NCBI RefSeq assembly: GCF_018282115.1
Contig: NZ_CP054306.1
Coordinates: 977,488-1,041,487 of the forward strand
Source of the DNA: Synechocystis sp. PCC 7338
GTDB lineage: Bacteria; Cyanobacteriota; Cyanobacteriia; Cyanobacteriales; Microcystaceae
Direction of reading: 5' to 3'
DNA length: 64,000 nucleotides
The position numbers were made by a program, and so were the translations under genes. The notes under the pieces are model-generated. The model was not told the origin of the DNA, ran no database searches, and was given only the letters and a program-made list of their open reading frames with translations. Every line of letters starts with the position of its first letter. Within the stretch, counting starts at the first letter, position 1. Positions 1 to 8,667 of the stretch are shown here, in pieces.

Positions 1-621
1 ATTGTCGGAAGTTTTTTTCAATCCGGCCAAAACAATGCCATCTCCGGCAAAGGCTTCGATTTCTCCAGCTTCGAGCTTGGCCATACCATCAGCTTGGTCT
101 TCAACTTCAACGATAGTCGCCCCGGGCTGGAAGTTAATAATGGCTTTTTCATTGGTGGTGTCGGCGATAACCCCGATCGCCTGGCCTGCCAAGGAATCGG
201 CGGATTCTAGATCACTGTCCACCCCGGTGATAATTTTGGTGCCGTCAGCAAAGTAACTCACCGAAAAATCCACCATTGCTGTTCTATTCCAGGTGAAAGT
301 GGAAGAAGCGCATTCTAAGTCAATAGTTTGATCTTTAATTAAGTCAAAGCGGTTATCGGCGGTGGCTTCCACCATATTTAGTTTAATGGGCTTGCCTAGT
401 CTGGCTTCCGCTTCCCGGCGAATTAATTCCAGCATATCGATGGAAAAACCCACCCATTGTCCCTGGTCATTGACATAGGCGAAGGGAACCGCATCCTTTC
501 TGGTGCCAGCATTAATCACCCCCGTTTGTTCAATGCGATCCAATACTTCTCCGGCCCCACTAGGTAAGCCCACGGCTCCACTGAGTAATACGGACAAAGC
601 TAAACAGGCAAATTTTTTCAT
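1..621 (-). CDS. Amino-acid ABC transporter substrate-binding protein (5' part, runs off the left edge)
   Basis: This is the first 207 codons of a periplasmic solute-binding protein of the polar amino-acid family (SBP_bac_3). The ATG lies at 619-621 on the minus strand. It is followed by a Lys-rich start and a hydrophobic signal peptide (MKKFACLALSVLLSGAVG). The mature part has the family landmarks: an early GTRKDAVPFAY segment, then VGFSIDMLELI, then FDLIKDQTIDLECASSTFT and a hinge region with GVIADTTNEK. Such proteins capture an amino acid and hand it to a membrane permease and ATPase. No permease is visible because the gene is cut by the window edge. Substrate specificity cannot be read from the sequence. 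The family call is firm; the role in uptake is inferred from the family. Confidence 0.85.
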   Translation of the reverse strand, partial: MKKFACLALSVLLSGAVGLPSGAGEVLDRIEQTGVINAGTRKDAVPFAYVNDQGQWVGFSIDMLELIRREAEARLGKPIKLNMVEATADNRFDLIKDQTIDLECASSTFTWNRTAMVDFSVSYFADGTKIITGVDSDLESADSLAGQAIGVIADTTNEKAIINFQPGATIVEVEDQADGMAKLEAGEIEAFAGDGIVLAGLKKTSDN

Positions 622-736
622 TGGTCAACTCCTAGCACCAATTTCCCAAGACTACGGAGGGGGCAATGAAGTTTCAACCAATGGGGACCAGAAACCACAG
701 CGGCCTATGGATCTAATCAATGGCACACTAGAAAAA

Positions 737-1142
737 GAGAGTTAGGGCGGGAGTTGCGGATTCCTGTCACAGGGAATCTGAGGAAAGTCCGGGCTTCCCA
801 AAGGCCAAACTTGCTGGGTAACGCCCAGTGCGCGCGAGCGTGAGGATAGTGCCACAGAAAAATACCGCCTTTTCAGTAAACAGTGATCAGTCTAAACCCC
901 TGGTAAATGATAACTGTCAAGGTAAGGGTGCAAAGGTGCGGTAAGAGCGCACCAGCAGTATCGAGAGGTACTGGCTCGGTAAACCCCGGTTGGAAGCAAG
1001 GTCGGAGGGGCAAAGGTTGGTCTTTTTCCTGCCCCATGATTGGTGGAACCGCTTGAGGAATTTGGTAACAAATTTCCCAGATAGATAACTCCCCTAGGGT
1101 GCTTCGCATCCTGGAACAGAACCCGGCTTACGACTAACTCTC
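737..1142 (+). ncRNA. rnpB: RNase P RNA
   Basis: This is the catalytic RNA of ribonuclease P, which removes the 5' leader from tRNA precursors. The universal core is visible: GAGGAAAGTCCGGGCT near 780-795, the CGAGAGGTACTGGCTCGGTAAACC stretch near 960-986 and a GGTTGGAAGCAAGG segment. The ends are complementary (GAGAGTTAG at 737-745 against CTAACTCTC at 1134-1142), forming the closing P1 helix. A run of Ts follows and probably ends transcription. The 406-nt length is normal for a type A cyanobacterial RNA. Small reading frames on either strand here are accidental. Confidence 0.96.
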
Positions 1143-1183
1143 TTTTTTCTTTGTATATCCTTTGCCCATAGGAACAGGACAGA

Positions 1184-1558
1184 GTGCAGATCAAAATCAT
1201 TCAGGAAGGTCCTGGTTGGCGCTGGGGTTTTGATCCCAATGCCGAGACTTTTCCCTTTTTACTCGGCTCAGAGGATTGGGCGTTGGAGTTGACCAGGGCA
1301 GAATTTGCTGATTTTAAGCGTTTAAGTCGGGAGTTGGCCGAGACTGTCACGGCGATCGCCGAGGAGTTAATGGAGGAGGAAAAAATTTGTTGTGAACTGA
1401 GCAGTGAGTTAATTTGGCTGGAGATTGAGGGCTACGCCCACGCCTACGGATTGAGGTTTATTTTGCACCAAGGGCGTAAAGCGGAAGGGGGTTGGCCGGC
1501 GACAATAGTGCCAGCATTGTTAGCTAGCTTGCAGAGCTATGGCTCAGGGGAAACCTAA
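1184..1558 (+). CDS. DUF1818 family protein
   Basis: This is a 124-residue soluble protein that I assign to the cyanobacterial DUF1818 family, whose function is unknown. The GTG at 1184 is chosen because the conserved N-terminal pattern (IKIIQEGPGWRWGFDP) begins directly after it. The sequence continues with FPFLLGSEDWALELT, an acidic helical middle (ELMEEEKICCELSSELIWLEIEG) and a YGLRFIL strand near the C terminus. It has no signal peptide or membrane segment. The gene begins 42 bases after rnpB, so it may be reached by read-through from the rnpB promoter. The family name comes from recognition of the pattern; no biochemical role should be assumed. Confidence 0.75.
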   Translation: MQIKIIQEGPGWRWGFDPNAETFPFLLGSEDWALELTRAEFADFKRLSRELAETVTAIAEELMEEEKICCELSSELIWLEIEGYAHAYGLRFILHQGRKAEGGWPATIVPALLASLQSYGSGET

Positions 1559-1703
1559 AGTCAGGGTTAACGTCCAAAACCCAAGGGTGGAGGATGGATT
1601 TTTGACCTCAGCGGCCCAAAGAGATTGCCCGAATTCGCTACACTAGCTTTATTGGGTTGACAATCTTCCCCTGCTTGTTTTCATAGCCTGCCCGTTAGCG
1701 ATT

Positions 1704-2240
1704 ATGATTCGTTTGCCCGTGGTATTACCTCAAAGTTTTCTTCCCCCTCGTTTGCTATCTTGCCATTGGGGCTGGTTGGCGATCGTCTTGGCCTCCTTAT
1801 GGAGCTTATCTTCACTGCCTGTTAACACCGGTTCCTCGGTGGTGGCTCAAACGGCCCCTTCTAGCCCCATGACCGTTCGCTCTGACATCCAAGAGGCCAA
1901 CTCCCAAACTGGAGTGGTAACTGCCCGTGGTAACGTTCAAGTTTACTATCCTGCTCGCAATTTGCAAGCAACGGCGGCCCAGGCCCAGTATTTTTCCCAG
2001 GAGAGACGGTTAGTACTCAGCGGCAACGTCTATGTGCTCCAGGATGGCAACAGTATGCGGGCGGAAACCATGACCTATTTGGTGGATGAAGGGCGCTTCG
2101 TTGCTAACCCCGAAGCCAATCAACAGGTGGAATCGATTTATCTAGTGGAGGAGTCCCAAAATCCAGCCGGACCTTCCCCCACTGGCCCCAATCCCCTGCC
2201 TGGTGAAACTTTGCCGGATTTGCCTCCCCTGGGTTCTTAG
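1704..2240 (+). CDS. lptA: LptA/OstA-like lipopolysaccharide transport protein
   Basis: This 178-residue protein probably forms part of the periplasmic bridge that carries lipopolysaccharide from the inner to the outer membrane. The N terminus has a membrane or signal segment (GWLAIVLASLWSLSSL) ending in an Ala-rich cleavage region near VVAQTAPSS. The rest is one OstA-type beta repeat: VRSDIQEANSQTGVVTARGN, then YFSQERRLVLSGNVYV and MRAETMTYLVDEGRF. The C-terminal 25 residues are Pro-rich and probably disordered. The ABC ATPase gene next door (lptB) lies about 50 bases downstream on the same strand, the usual lptA-lptB arrangement, which supports the call. Confidence 0.85.
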   Translation: MIRLPVVLPQSFLPPRLLSCHWGWLAIVLASLWSLSSLPVNTGSSVVAQTAPSSPMTVRSDIQEANSQTGVVTARGNVQVYYPARNLQATAAQAQYFSQERRLVLSGNVYVLQDGNSMRAETMTYLVDEGRFVANPEANQQVESIYLVEESQNPAGPSPTGPNPLPGETLPDLPPLGS

Positions 2241-2293
2241 CTGTGGGATACTAACGGCATTCGGTGACAGGCTTTTTAGCGAGAACGGCGATC

Positions 2294-3022
2294 GTGACCT
2301 TAGTTTTAGAAAATATCCATAAACTCTACGGCAAACGTTGTGTGGTCAATCGGGTCAACGCCCAGGTCGCCCCTGGGGAAATTGTCGGTTTGCTGGGCCC
2401 CAACGGCGCCGGAAAAACCACTACCTTTTACATTGCTACGGGACTGGTAAAACCTAATACGGGTCGAGTGTGGCTCCACCAGCGGGACATCACGAATTTA
2501 CCCCTTAACCAGAGGGCCCATTTGGGCTTAGGTTATCTTACCCAGCAGGCCAGCGTCTTTCGTCAGTTGAGTGTGCGGGATAATATTCTCCTTGCCTTAG
2601 AACAAACTGGGGTGTCACCGCCCCTAAGAAAACATCGGCTTGAGCAACTATTGGCAGAATTTCGCTTGGAAAAGGTAGCTAACACCCAAGGCTCGCAAAT
2701 TTCCGGGGGAGAACGACGGCGCACTGAGCTGGCCCGGGCCCTGGCGATCGGGGTGGAAGGACCACAATTTTTATTGTTGGATGAACCCTTTGCTGGGGTT
2801 GATCCCATTGCTGTGGCGGAAATTCAGACCATCATTGCCCAGTTGCGGGAACGAAATATGGGTATTTTAATCACCGACCACAATGTGCGGGAAACCCTAG
2901 CCATCACCAACCGAGGTTACATTATGCGGGACGGGCAAATTTTGGCTTCCGGCAGTGCGGGAGAGTTATCGGAAAATCCTTTGGTGCGGCAATATTATCT
3001 GGGCGAAAAATTCCAGTTGTAA
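2294..3022 (+). CDS. lptB: LPS export ABC transporter ATPase LptB
   Basis: This is the cytoplasmic ATPase of the lipopolysaccharide exporter. The Walker A motif GPNGAGKT sits near residue 35, the signature ISGGERRR near 137 and Walker B LLLDEPFAGVDP near 160. The switch histidine is in ITDHNVRE. The wording of the last two motifs is typical of LptB. The GTG at 2294 is preferred over an upstream in-frame GTG at 2264 because LptB homology starts at LVLENIHKLYGKR. The gene follows lptA closely. The permeases LptF/G are not next to it here, since cobK follows. Confidence 0.93.
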   Translation: MTLVLENIHKLYGKRCVVNRVNAQVAPGEIVGLLGPNGAGKTTTFYIATGLVKPNTGRVWLHQRDITNLPLNQRAHLGLGYLTQQASVFRQLSVRDNILLALEQTGVSPPLRKHRLEQLLAEFRLEKVANTQGSQISGGERRRTELARALAIGVEGPQFLLLDEPFAGVDPIAVAEIQTIIAQLRERNMGILITDHNVRETLAITNRGYIMRDGQILASGSAGELSENPLVRQYYLGEKFQL

Positions 3023-3033
3023 GTACTCAAATC

Positions 3034-3819
3034 ATGGTGGATAACCTACCAAGCGTTTGGTTAATTGGCGGAACGGTGGATAGTCGCACGATCGCCGAGG
3101 AACTCATTACCCAGAGCATAGGTTGTCTGGTGACAGTCACGACCCCGGAGGCCAGGCACTTATATCCCATTCATCCTAGTTTAAGAGTTCACGTCGGAGC
3201 CTTAAGCCCGGAGGAAATACCAGCCTTTCTAGAACGCCACGGCATTACTGTCATTGTCGATGCTTCCCATCCTTTTGCGACCCAAATTACTGCCACCGTC
3301 ACGGCGATCGCCAAGGAAAGACATATTCCCTATATCCGATTTGAGCGCCCGCCTCTGGCGTTGGGAGAAAACACCCTGGAAGTGCCCGACGTTGATAGTT
3401 TAACCACCGGATCTTATCAAACATACCTAGTGGGTAAAAGGGTGTTACTGACCGTGGGCGCCCGCTGGTTGGGCCATTTCAGTACCCTGCATAGCCAAGC
3501 TCTTCTATTTGCCCGCACTCTGCCCTATCCCCAAGCCCTAGCCCAGGCGATCGCCGCCGGATTTACCTCCGACCGAATAATTGCCCTACGCCCCCCCGTA
3601 GCTGAATCGTTGGAAATCGCCCTATGGCAACAATGGCAAATCCAAGTGGTGGTCACGAAAGCCTCCGGTGCCCAAGGGGGAGAAGATGTAAAAAAAAGGG
3701 TAGCTCAAGCTTTGGGGGTAACTCTGATCAGAATTGCCCGACCCGAGAACAAAGTAGGGCAGACTGTGAATGATCTTTCTCCGATCTACCAGTTTTGTCA
3801 GAGTCATTTACGAACCTAA
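3034..3819 (+). CDS. cobK: Precorrin-6A reductase
   Basis: This 261-residue enzyme (CobK/CbiJ) reduces the corrin ring with NADPH during cobalamin synthesis. The N-terminal nucleotide-binding region has VWLIGGTVDSRTIAEEL followed by TVTTPEARHLYP. Family motifs follow: VIVDASHPFATQIT (the DASHPFA signature), IRFERPPL and, near the end, VVTKASGAQGGEDVKKRVAQAL. The ATG at 3034 is 11 bases after lptB, so the two may be cotranscribed although their functions are unrelated. No other cobalamin genes are in the window, which is normal for the scattered pathway in cyanobacteria. Confidence 0.93.
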   Translation: MVDNLPSVWLIGGTVDSRTIAEELITQSIGCLVTVTTPEARHLYPIHPSLRVHVGALSPEEIPAFLERHGITVIVDASHPFATQITATVTAIAKERHIPYIRFERPPLALGENTLEVPDVDSLTTGSYQTYLVGKRVLLTVGARWLGHFSTLHSQALLFARTLPYPQALAQAIAAGFTSDRIIALRPPVAESLEIALWQQWQIQVVVTKASGAQGGEDVKKRVAQALGVTLIRIARPENKVGQTVNDLSPIYQFCQSHLRT

Positions 3820-4003
3820 ATGTGACAATTGGCCAGAGGCTTTGTTAAGTATTGCAACGAGATTTTCCTGGGAAGCAAAGGTGAACCTTAAGATAAAACT
3901 TTTAACGTTGGTTTGGTCGCCATTGTCGCCCAATGCCTAATGGTGGATGCCATCGCCGTTAAAAATAGTCTTAAAATCATCGTTTACGATCAAGGAGAAC
4001 TCA

Positions 4004-4264
4004 ATGCATAGCTTTTTATTGGCCACCGCCGTTCCCGCTACCCTGTCCTGGAGCCCCAAAGTTGCTGGGGTAATGATTGCTTGCAACATTTTGGCGATCG
4101 CCTTTGGTAAATTCACTATCAAACAACAAAGTGTGGGCACCCCCATGCCTTCCCCCAATTTCTTTGGTGGATTTGGTTTAGGGGCTGTGCTGGGCACTGC
4201 CAGCTTTGGCCACATCCTCGGCGCTGGAGTAATCCTGGGATTGGCAAATATGGGAGTACTTTAA
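4004..4264 (+). CDS. psaK: Photosystem I subunit PsaK1
   Basis: This is an 86-residue thylakoid membrane protein at the edge of photosystem I, with two transmembrane helices. The sequence starts MHSFLLATAVPATLSWSP and contains the first helix (VAGVMIACNILAIAFG), a Pro-rich stromal loop (VGTPMPSPNFFGGFG) and the second helix (HILGAGVILGLANMGVL). It matches the PsaK1 of Synechocystis as I remember it. The ATG at 4004 has an AAGGAG ribosome-binding site at 3992-3997. Longer in-frame extensions upstream would add unrelated charged residues and are rejected. A strong terminator follows at 4315. Confidence 0.96.
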   Translation: MHSFLLATAVPATLSWSPKVAGVMIACNILAIAFGKFTIKQQSVGTPMPSPNFFGGFGLGAVLGTASFGHILGAGVILGLANMGVL

Positions 4265-4314
4265 GACTTAGTTCTGAATAGACTAGCTTTTATCCTTTGG
4301 GAAAATATTAAAGG

Positions 4315-4343
4315 CGATCGGGCCAAAAGCCTGATCGTTTTTT
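4315..4343 (+). terminator. Intrinsic terminator of psaK1
   Basis: A 9-bp stem (CGATCGGGC with GCCTGATCG, one G-U pair) closes a short A-rich loop. Six Ts follow directly at 4338-4343. It lies 50 bases after the psaK1 stop. Confidence 0.8.
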
Positions 4344-4485
4344 GCTAGGGATTAGGGAAAATGCCAAAACGCACCAAGGTGGTAATTATCGCTCCGATGA
4401 CGGCAAGAATCAACGCTCAAATTTGAGCATTAGAGCCTGTTTTAAAAGCCCTCCTGAACCCCCAAATTTGTGGGGAAACTGAGTA

Positions 4486-4520
4486 AAAGTCCCCCAGTAT
4501 TGCCGGAGCTTTAGGGGGCG
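4486..4520. repeat. Remnant of a dispersed palindromic repeat
   Basis: The segment runs from AAAGTCCCCCAGTATT to GCTTTAGGGGGCG. It resembles a short intergenic palindrome (AAAGTCCCCC ... TTTAGGGGGC) that I remember seeing repeatedly in cyanobacterial genomes. The two arms are imperfect here, so it looks decayed. Only one copy is in the window, so the repeat status rests on memory. Confidence 0.4.
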
Positions 4521-4696
4521 GAATAAAACTTTCCAAACACGTTCTTAGCCCGCCCTTTGACATTTTTAACATCATCCTTGACTGCAACTATCTCCATGTT
4601 GACCGCAGACAACTCGGTTTTAACCGTTGCCATATCAATCTTGAGGGAAGTTACCTGTTTTTGGAGATGGTCGAGTTTAGTCTTAATTTCCCCCAA
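4511..4696 (-). CDS. Short coiled-coil reading frame, probably a gene fragment
   Basis: This 61-codon frame starts MGEIKTKLDHLQKQ and continues with heptad-like hydrophobic spacing (VTSLKIDMATVKTELSAVNMEIVAVKDDVKNV), so the product would be a helical coiled coil. Its last codons lie inside the palindromic repeat remnant at 4486-4520. That suggests a longer gene was cut. Similar short coiled-coil proteins of unknown role are common in cyanobacteria. It could equally be an intact small protein. No function is proposed. Confidence 0.35.
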   Translation of the reverse strand: MGEIKTKLDHLQKQVTSLKIDMATVKTELSAVNMEIVAVKDDVKNVKGRAKNVFGKFYSAP

Positions 4697-4777
4697 GATC
4701 TCCTTTCAATCGGTTTCTATGGTCACACTCATTAGCTGTTGCCTTCAAAGCCAAAGGAATATTTCCTGCTACCCCTA

Positions 4778-6343
4778 CTAGGGTAAATCATGGGAAATGG
4801 CGATCGCCGCAGTGTCTTCCGTTTGCTGAAGGGCTGTCTGCAACATCTTGGTGCTGACCACAGAGTCAGTGGCTAAGTTAAAGAGGGGGTTGGCAAGAAT
4901 ACCGGCTAGGGAGGTGGCCACCAGGGTAGCGACAATGCCTACCTGTAGGGGACGCATACCAGGCAAATTCCATTTGATGGCCGGATAATTTTTGATTACG
5001 TCGGACATTTCCTGAGGTTCCTTCACCACCATCATTTTTACCACTCTAATGTAGTAGTAGATGGAAACAACGCTTGTGACCAAGCCGAGGAGAACTAAGC
5101 CGTACAATCCTGACTGCCAACCGGCCCAGAAGATGTAAATTTTGCCGAAAAAGCCTGCAAGGGGGGGGATACCACCCAGGGACAATAAACAAATGCTCAA
5201 GCCTAGGGTGAGTAGAGGATCTTTGTGGTAGAGACCGGCATAATCACTAATTTGGTCACTGCCAGTGCGGAGAGTAAAGAGGATGATGCAACTAAACGCC
5301 CCCAGGTTCATAAACAGGTAAATAAGAAGGTAAAACACCATGCTGGCGTAACCATCTTCACTGCCGGCCACTAGGCCAATCATCACAAAGCCCGCCTGAC
5401 CAATGGAAGAGTAGGCCAACATCCGTTTCATGCTGGTTTGGGCCAGGGCCACCACGTTGCCCAGCACCATGCTCAACACTGCCAGAGCTGTGAAAATAAC
5501 GTGCCATTCATCGGTAATGCCACCAAAGGCGGTCACCAACAACCGAATGGCCACTGCAAAACCAGCCGCCTTAGATCCCACCGAAAGAAAAGCTACCACT
5601 GGGGTGGGAGAACCTTCGTAAACGTCGGGGGTCCATTGGTGGAAGGGCACAGCGGAAATTTTAAAGGCAATACCGGCAATGACAAAGACTAGGGCGATCG
5701 CCAGACCGAGGGATTGACCCATACTGTCGGCATTGACTAACTTTTCCGCAATTAATACCAACTGGGTTTCGCCGCCGGACAAACCGTAGAGCAGGGAAAG
5801 ACCGTAAAGAAAAATGGCAGAACTAGAAGCACCAATGAGCAAATATTTCAACGCCGCTTCATTGGAACGGGGGTCCCGTTTCATGTAACCGGTCATTAGG
5901 TAGGAGGAAATACTGAGCATTTCCAGGGAGATGAAAATCATCACCAACTCGTTGGCCGCCGAGAGGAACATGCCCCCTAAGGTGGCGGTGAGCAAAATGG
6001 CAATGAATTCCGCCAAGGAAGTCCCCGTTTGTTGGACGTAGCGCACCGACATCAAAATGGTGACAACGGTGGACAGGGCAATGATGCCTCGGAAAATAAC
6101 GCTGAGGTTATCCCCGTTAAAAGCGCCGATAAAACCGATGGGATCCGCCATGGACCAGGAAGTAACTAGCAAACCCACCGACACTAATAAACCGGCGATC
6201 GCCAGATAGGGCAGGGCCAAAGCTACCTTTCGTCCTCCAATCAAATCCACAATTAGCACAAGCAGGAGAGTGACAATAACAACGCCCTCCGGCAAAATTG
6301 TCCCCGCATTGAGTTGCGCTGCAACGTTACTAGAAAAGTCCAT
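4778..6343 (-). CDS. ndhB: NAD(P)H-quinone oxidoreductase (NDH-1) subunit 2
   Basis: This is a 521-residue polytopic thylakoid and cytoplasmic membrane subunit of NDH-1, which carries respiratory and cyclic photosynthetic electron flow and supports CO2 uptake. It has about 14 hydrophobic helices and the antiporter-like core. Motifs include [17 protein letters not shown], the [16 protein letters not shown] helix, the conserved Lys-containing [22 protein letters not shown] and [16 protein letters not shown]. The ATG at 6343 gives the length and N terminus ([20 protein letters not shown]) of the Synechocystis protein. An in-frame upstream start at 6454 would add 37 unrelated residues. The gene stands alone, as ndhB does in cyanobacteria. 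Confidence 0.97.
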   Translation of the reverse strand: MDFSSNVAAQLNAGTILPEGVVIVTLLLVLIVDLIGGRKVALALPYLAIAGLLVSVGLLVTSWSMADPIGFIGAFNGDNLSVIFRGIIALSTVVTILMSVRYVQQTGTSLAEFIAILLTATLGGMFLSAANELVMIFISLEMLSISSYLMTGYMKRDPRSNEAALKYLLIGASSSAIFLYGLSLLYGLSGGETQLVLIAEKLVNADSMGQSLGLAIALVFVIAGIAFKISAVPFHQWTPDVYEGSPTPVVAFLSVGSKAAGFAVAIRLLVTAFGGITDEWHVIFTALAVLSMVLGNVVALAQTSMKRMLAYSSIGQAGFVMIGLVAGSEDGYASMVFYLLIYLFMNLGAFSCIILFTLRTGSDQISDYAGLYHKDPLLTLGLSICLLSLGGIPPLAGFFGKIYIFWAGWQSGLYGLVLLGLVTSVVSIYYYIRVVKMMVVKEPQEMSDVIKNYPAIKWNLPGMRPLQVGIVATLVATSLAGILANPLFNLATDSVVSTKMLQTALQQTEDTAAIAISHDLP

Positions 6344-6622
6344 AGGTACAACCGAGAAATGCTCACGAATAAGCTTAGCGCAGGTTTGCCGCAAAGGAGA
6401 ATTAGAATAGGTGATGGAATTTATTAGTACTTCCCTAGTTTTGGCCAATGGCAAAGGAGCCCCATGATGGCATAATCACTCCCCATTCATCAAATTGATC
6501 GGCCTTAGCAACCTGGAGGAAATTTCAGAAAAGCACGGATAAAGACTATCAATAAATCAATTAGTATTATAGGTATGAATAAGATACAATTTCACTAAAG
6601 GAGCTAATGAGGTCTCAAAGCT

Positions 6623-7279
6623 ATGCCCATCGGTGTTGCTGAATTTATGGAAAACCAGGAGAATCGCTGTCCGGTGGTTCTGGTACTGGACACATCTGGC
6701 TCGATGCAAGGAGCGCCGATTAGGGCTTTGAATGAGGGCATTAAAACCTTTCAGCAGGATGTGTTGCGCGATACCCAAGCAATGTTGAGTGTGGAAACAG
6801 CCGTAGTGACCTTTGGCAATGGTGGGGTGCAAACAGTGCAGGACTTTGTCGGAATTGACCGATTTAGTCCTCCCATTCTGGAAGCCGGAGATTTGACTCC
6901 CATGGGAGAAGCCATTGAGTTGGCATTGGATCTAGTGGAGGATCGTAAGGCGGTGTACAAAAGCCATGGCATTCAATATTACCGGCCTTGGGTGTTTTTG
7001 ATTACCGACGGTGCGCCCACAGATCAATGGCTCAATGCGGCCCAGCGAGTGCAACAGGCAGAAGCGGCAAATCGCCTATTATTTTTCTCCGTTGGCGTAC
7101 AGGGGGCAGATATGGCAAAGTTGAGGCAAATTTCCAATAATCCCCCGGTATTACTCAATGGCTTAGATTTTCGGGATCTATTCCAGTGGTTAAGTAGTTC
7201 AATGAAGCGGGTATCCGGCAGTAAAGTTGGGGAGTCCATTGCCTTACCTCCAGTTAGTTGGGGACAAATCACCACCTAG
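6623..7279 (+). CDS. TerY-like von Willebrand A domain protein
   Basis: This is a 218-residue cytoplasmic protein made of a single vWA domain. The metal-ion-dependent adhesion site is intact: LVLDTSGSMQG for the DxSxS part, LTPMGEAIE for the Thr and FLITDGAPTD for the Asp. It has no signal peptide. A PP2C phosphatase frame follows 13 bases downstream, and a protein kinase lies about 0.6 kb beyond that. This vWA, PP2C and kinase set is the TerY-P triad known from tellurite/stress-type signalling islands, where the vWA protein is thought to be a scaffold or phosphorylation target. The start could also be the ATG at 6647 (MENQENRCPVV). The fold call is firm; the signalling role is inferred from neighbours. 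Confidence 0.88.
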   Translation: MPIGVAEFMENQENRCPVVLVLDTSGSMQGAPIRALNEGIKTFQQDVLRDTQAMLSVETAVVTFGNGGVQTVQDFVGIDRFSPPILEAGDLTPMGEAIELALDLVEDRKAVYKSHGIQYYRPWVFLITDGAPTDQWLNAAQRVQQAEAANRLLFFSVGVQGADMAKLRQISNNPPVLLNGLDFRDLFQWLSSSMKRVSGSKVGESIALPPVSWGQITT

Positions 7280-7292
7280 GGGGAATTTAACA

Positions 7293-8095
7293 ATGTGGAG
7301 AACGGTTTGTCAGTCGGCGATCGGCAGTTTTCATGTCGAAACAGGGTTGCCTTGCCAGGATTACGGAGCTTATCAAACCCTGGGCAAAGACATCTTAATT
7401 GGGGCAGTAGCCGATGGAGCTGGCAGTGCCAAGCATTCTGACCTGGGGGCCAAGGTGGCAGTGGAAACGGCGATTCAGTTTGTTCTTGATCTAGTGAGCG
7501 GGGGTTTTGATGAGCAAAATTCCGAAAATCAAACCTTAGCAGAGGAAGGATCAGAAAAAACTTTATCAGCTATTTTTGAGCAATTTTTTTTCCTCTTTTG
7601 TTGACAAAAGTTCAACAGGAATTACAACACGTAACTCAAGTGTCTAAAGTTGAATTTCCTGATCTTGCCACCACTTTATTGGTGTTTATTGCTACTTCAA
7701 AATGGTTAGTGGCGATGCAAATTGGGGATGGTTTTATTCTGGCTAAACCTGTGGGTGAGAAATACCAGTTATTATTTCAACCCGATAAGGGGGAGTATAT
7801 CAACGAGACCACCTTCGTTACTTCTGCTAATGCTTCGGCGGAAATGCAAATTCGAGTTTTAGCTGAACCTTTAGAATTTATTTGTGCCGCCACCGATGGA
7901 GTGGAAAAAGTAGCAATTAATTATGCTGATTGGCAACCTTTTCCGCCATTTTTTCAACCGTTAGAACAGTATTTACAGACAACTGAGCAACCATTAGAGG
8001 AAGATCTGAAAGAATTTTTACAACGGAAAGATTTGAATGCTCGCACAACCGACGATAAAACTTTATTGTTGGCATTATGGACAAACAATCAGTAA
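7293..8095 (+). pseudogene. PP2C-type protein phosphatase split by a frameshift
   Basis: Two overlapping frames together encode a PP2C serine/threonine phosphatase. The first half (from ATG 7293) has CQDYGAYQ and the metal-binding AVADGAGSAKHSD, then ends at a TGA at 7602-7604. The second frame continues with TKVQQELQHV, TTLLVFIA, MQIGDGFILA, CAATDGVEKV and TTDDKTLLLAL. All usual PP2C motifs are therefore present, but in two frames. The break coincides with a run of eight Ts at 7584-7591. One extra T would restore a single 267-residue protein. The gene may be inactive, may be a sequencing slip, or may be expressed by polymerase or ribosome slippage. It follows the vWA gene by 13 bases, as expected for a TerY-P triad. 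Confidence 0.85.
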
Positions 8096-8346
8096 TGATA
8101 ACGACAAGCTAGAATGCGAATTTTTTCATTTTGAACTTCATAAATTAAACGGTGCTCCTGGGTAATTCTCCGTGACCAACAGCCTGATAATTCATGTTTT
8201 AAAGGTTCTGGTTTTCCCAATCCGGTAAAAGGATCTCGCTGAATTTCTTTAATTAATTTCATAATCCTTAAGGCCTGTTTGCGATCATGCTCAATCCACC
8301 ATTGCAGATCATCAAAGGCATTAGGGTCAAATTCCAAGTTTTTCAT
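8089..8346 (-). CDS. yoeB: YoeB/Txe family toxin
   Basis: This 85-residue mRNA-cleaving toxin of the RelE superfamily has the YoeB hallmark line FTGLGKPEPLKHELSG followed by WSRRITQEHRLIYEV and a C-terminal ILACRYHY. The Arg, Glu and His/Tyr residues of the YoeB active site therefore appear intact. Its start overlaps the upstream antitoxin gene by 20 bases, the normal arrangement. Its 3' end overlaps the convergent PP2C frame by 7 bases, so the module abuts the triad with no spare DNA. Activity and cognate pairing are inferred from the family and the order. Confidence 0.92.
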   Translation of the reverse strand: MKNLEFDPNAFDDLQWWIEHDRKQALRIMKLIKEIQRDPFTGLGKPEPLKHELSGCWSRRITQEHRLIYEVQNEKIRILACRYHY

Positions 8347-8536
8347 TAACTTCCACCAGACTAAACCCTGTGTTTCGTCCCTTGGCTTCCAGTAAGCGAT
8401 TCTTCATGCTCTCGCTCTTCAGAAGATAAGCAGTTTCCCTTTCGGATTGAATTTCCTGCCATAGGTCAATGGGAACCAGCACAGCAACGGCTCTGCCAGC
8501 TTCATCGGAAACGTACTGGATTTCGGAAGAACTCAT
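8327..8536 (-). CDS. yefM: YefM/Phd family antitoxin
   Basis: This 69-residue protein precedes and overlaps yoeB. Its N-terminal half (IQYVSDEAGRAVAVLVPIDLWQEI) resembles the DNA-binding part of Phd/YefM antitoxins. The C-terminal half (LLKSESMKNRLLEAKGRNTG) would form the toxin-binding helix. Such proteins neutralise YoeB and repress their own promoter. It is divergent from the kinase gene that starts at 8668, so the 131-base gap between them must hold both promoters. Confidence 0.82.
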   Translation of the reverse strand: MSSSEIQYVSDEAGRAVAVLVPIDLWQEIQSERETAYLLKSESMKNRLLEAKGRNTGFSLVEVNEKLGI

Positions 8537-8667
8537 TGGTCAAAGAAAGAAAATTATCTTAATAATAACTTAAGGTTAACCCCAGTCATGCACTGGTTGG
8601 CAATCAGTAAAATGGTGGTACTTCGTGAAGGCGTTCTTAAATTTTCTTGACTGATAAGTATTTTGTT

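Noticed and set aside
873-1200. Two minus-strand frames of 78 and 102 codons
   Set aside because: They lie across the RNase P RNA gene and have no recognisable protein features.
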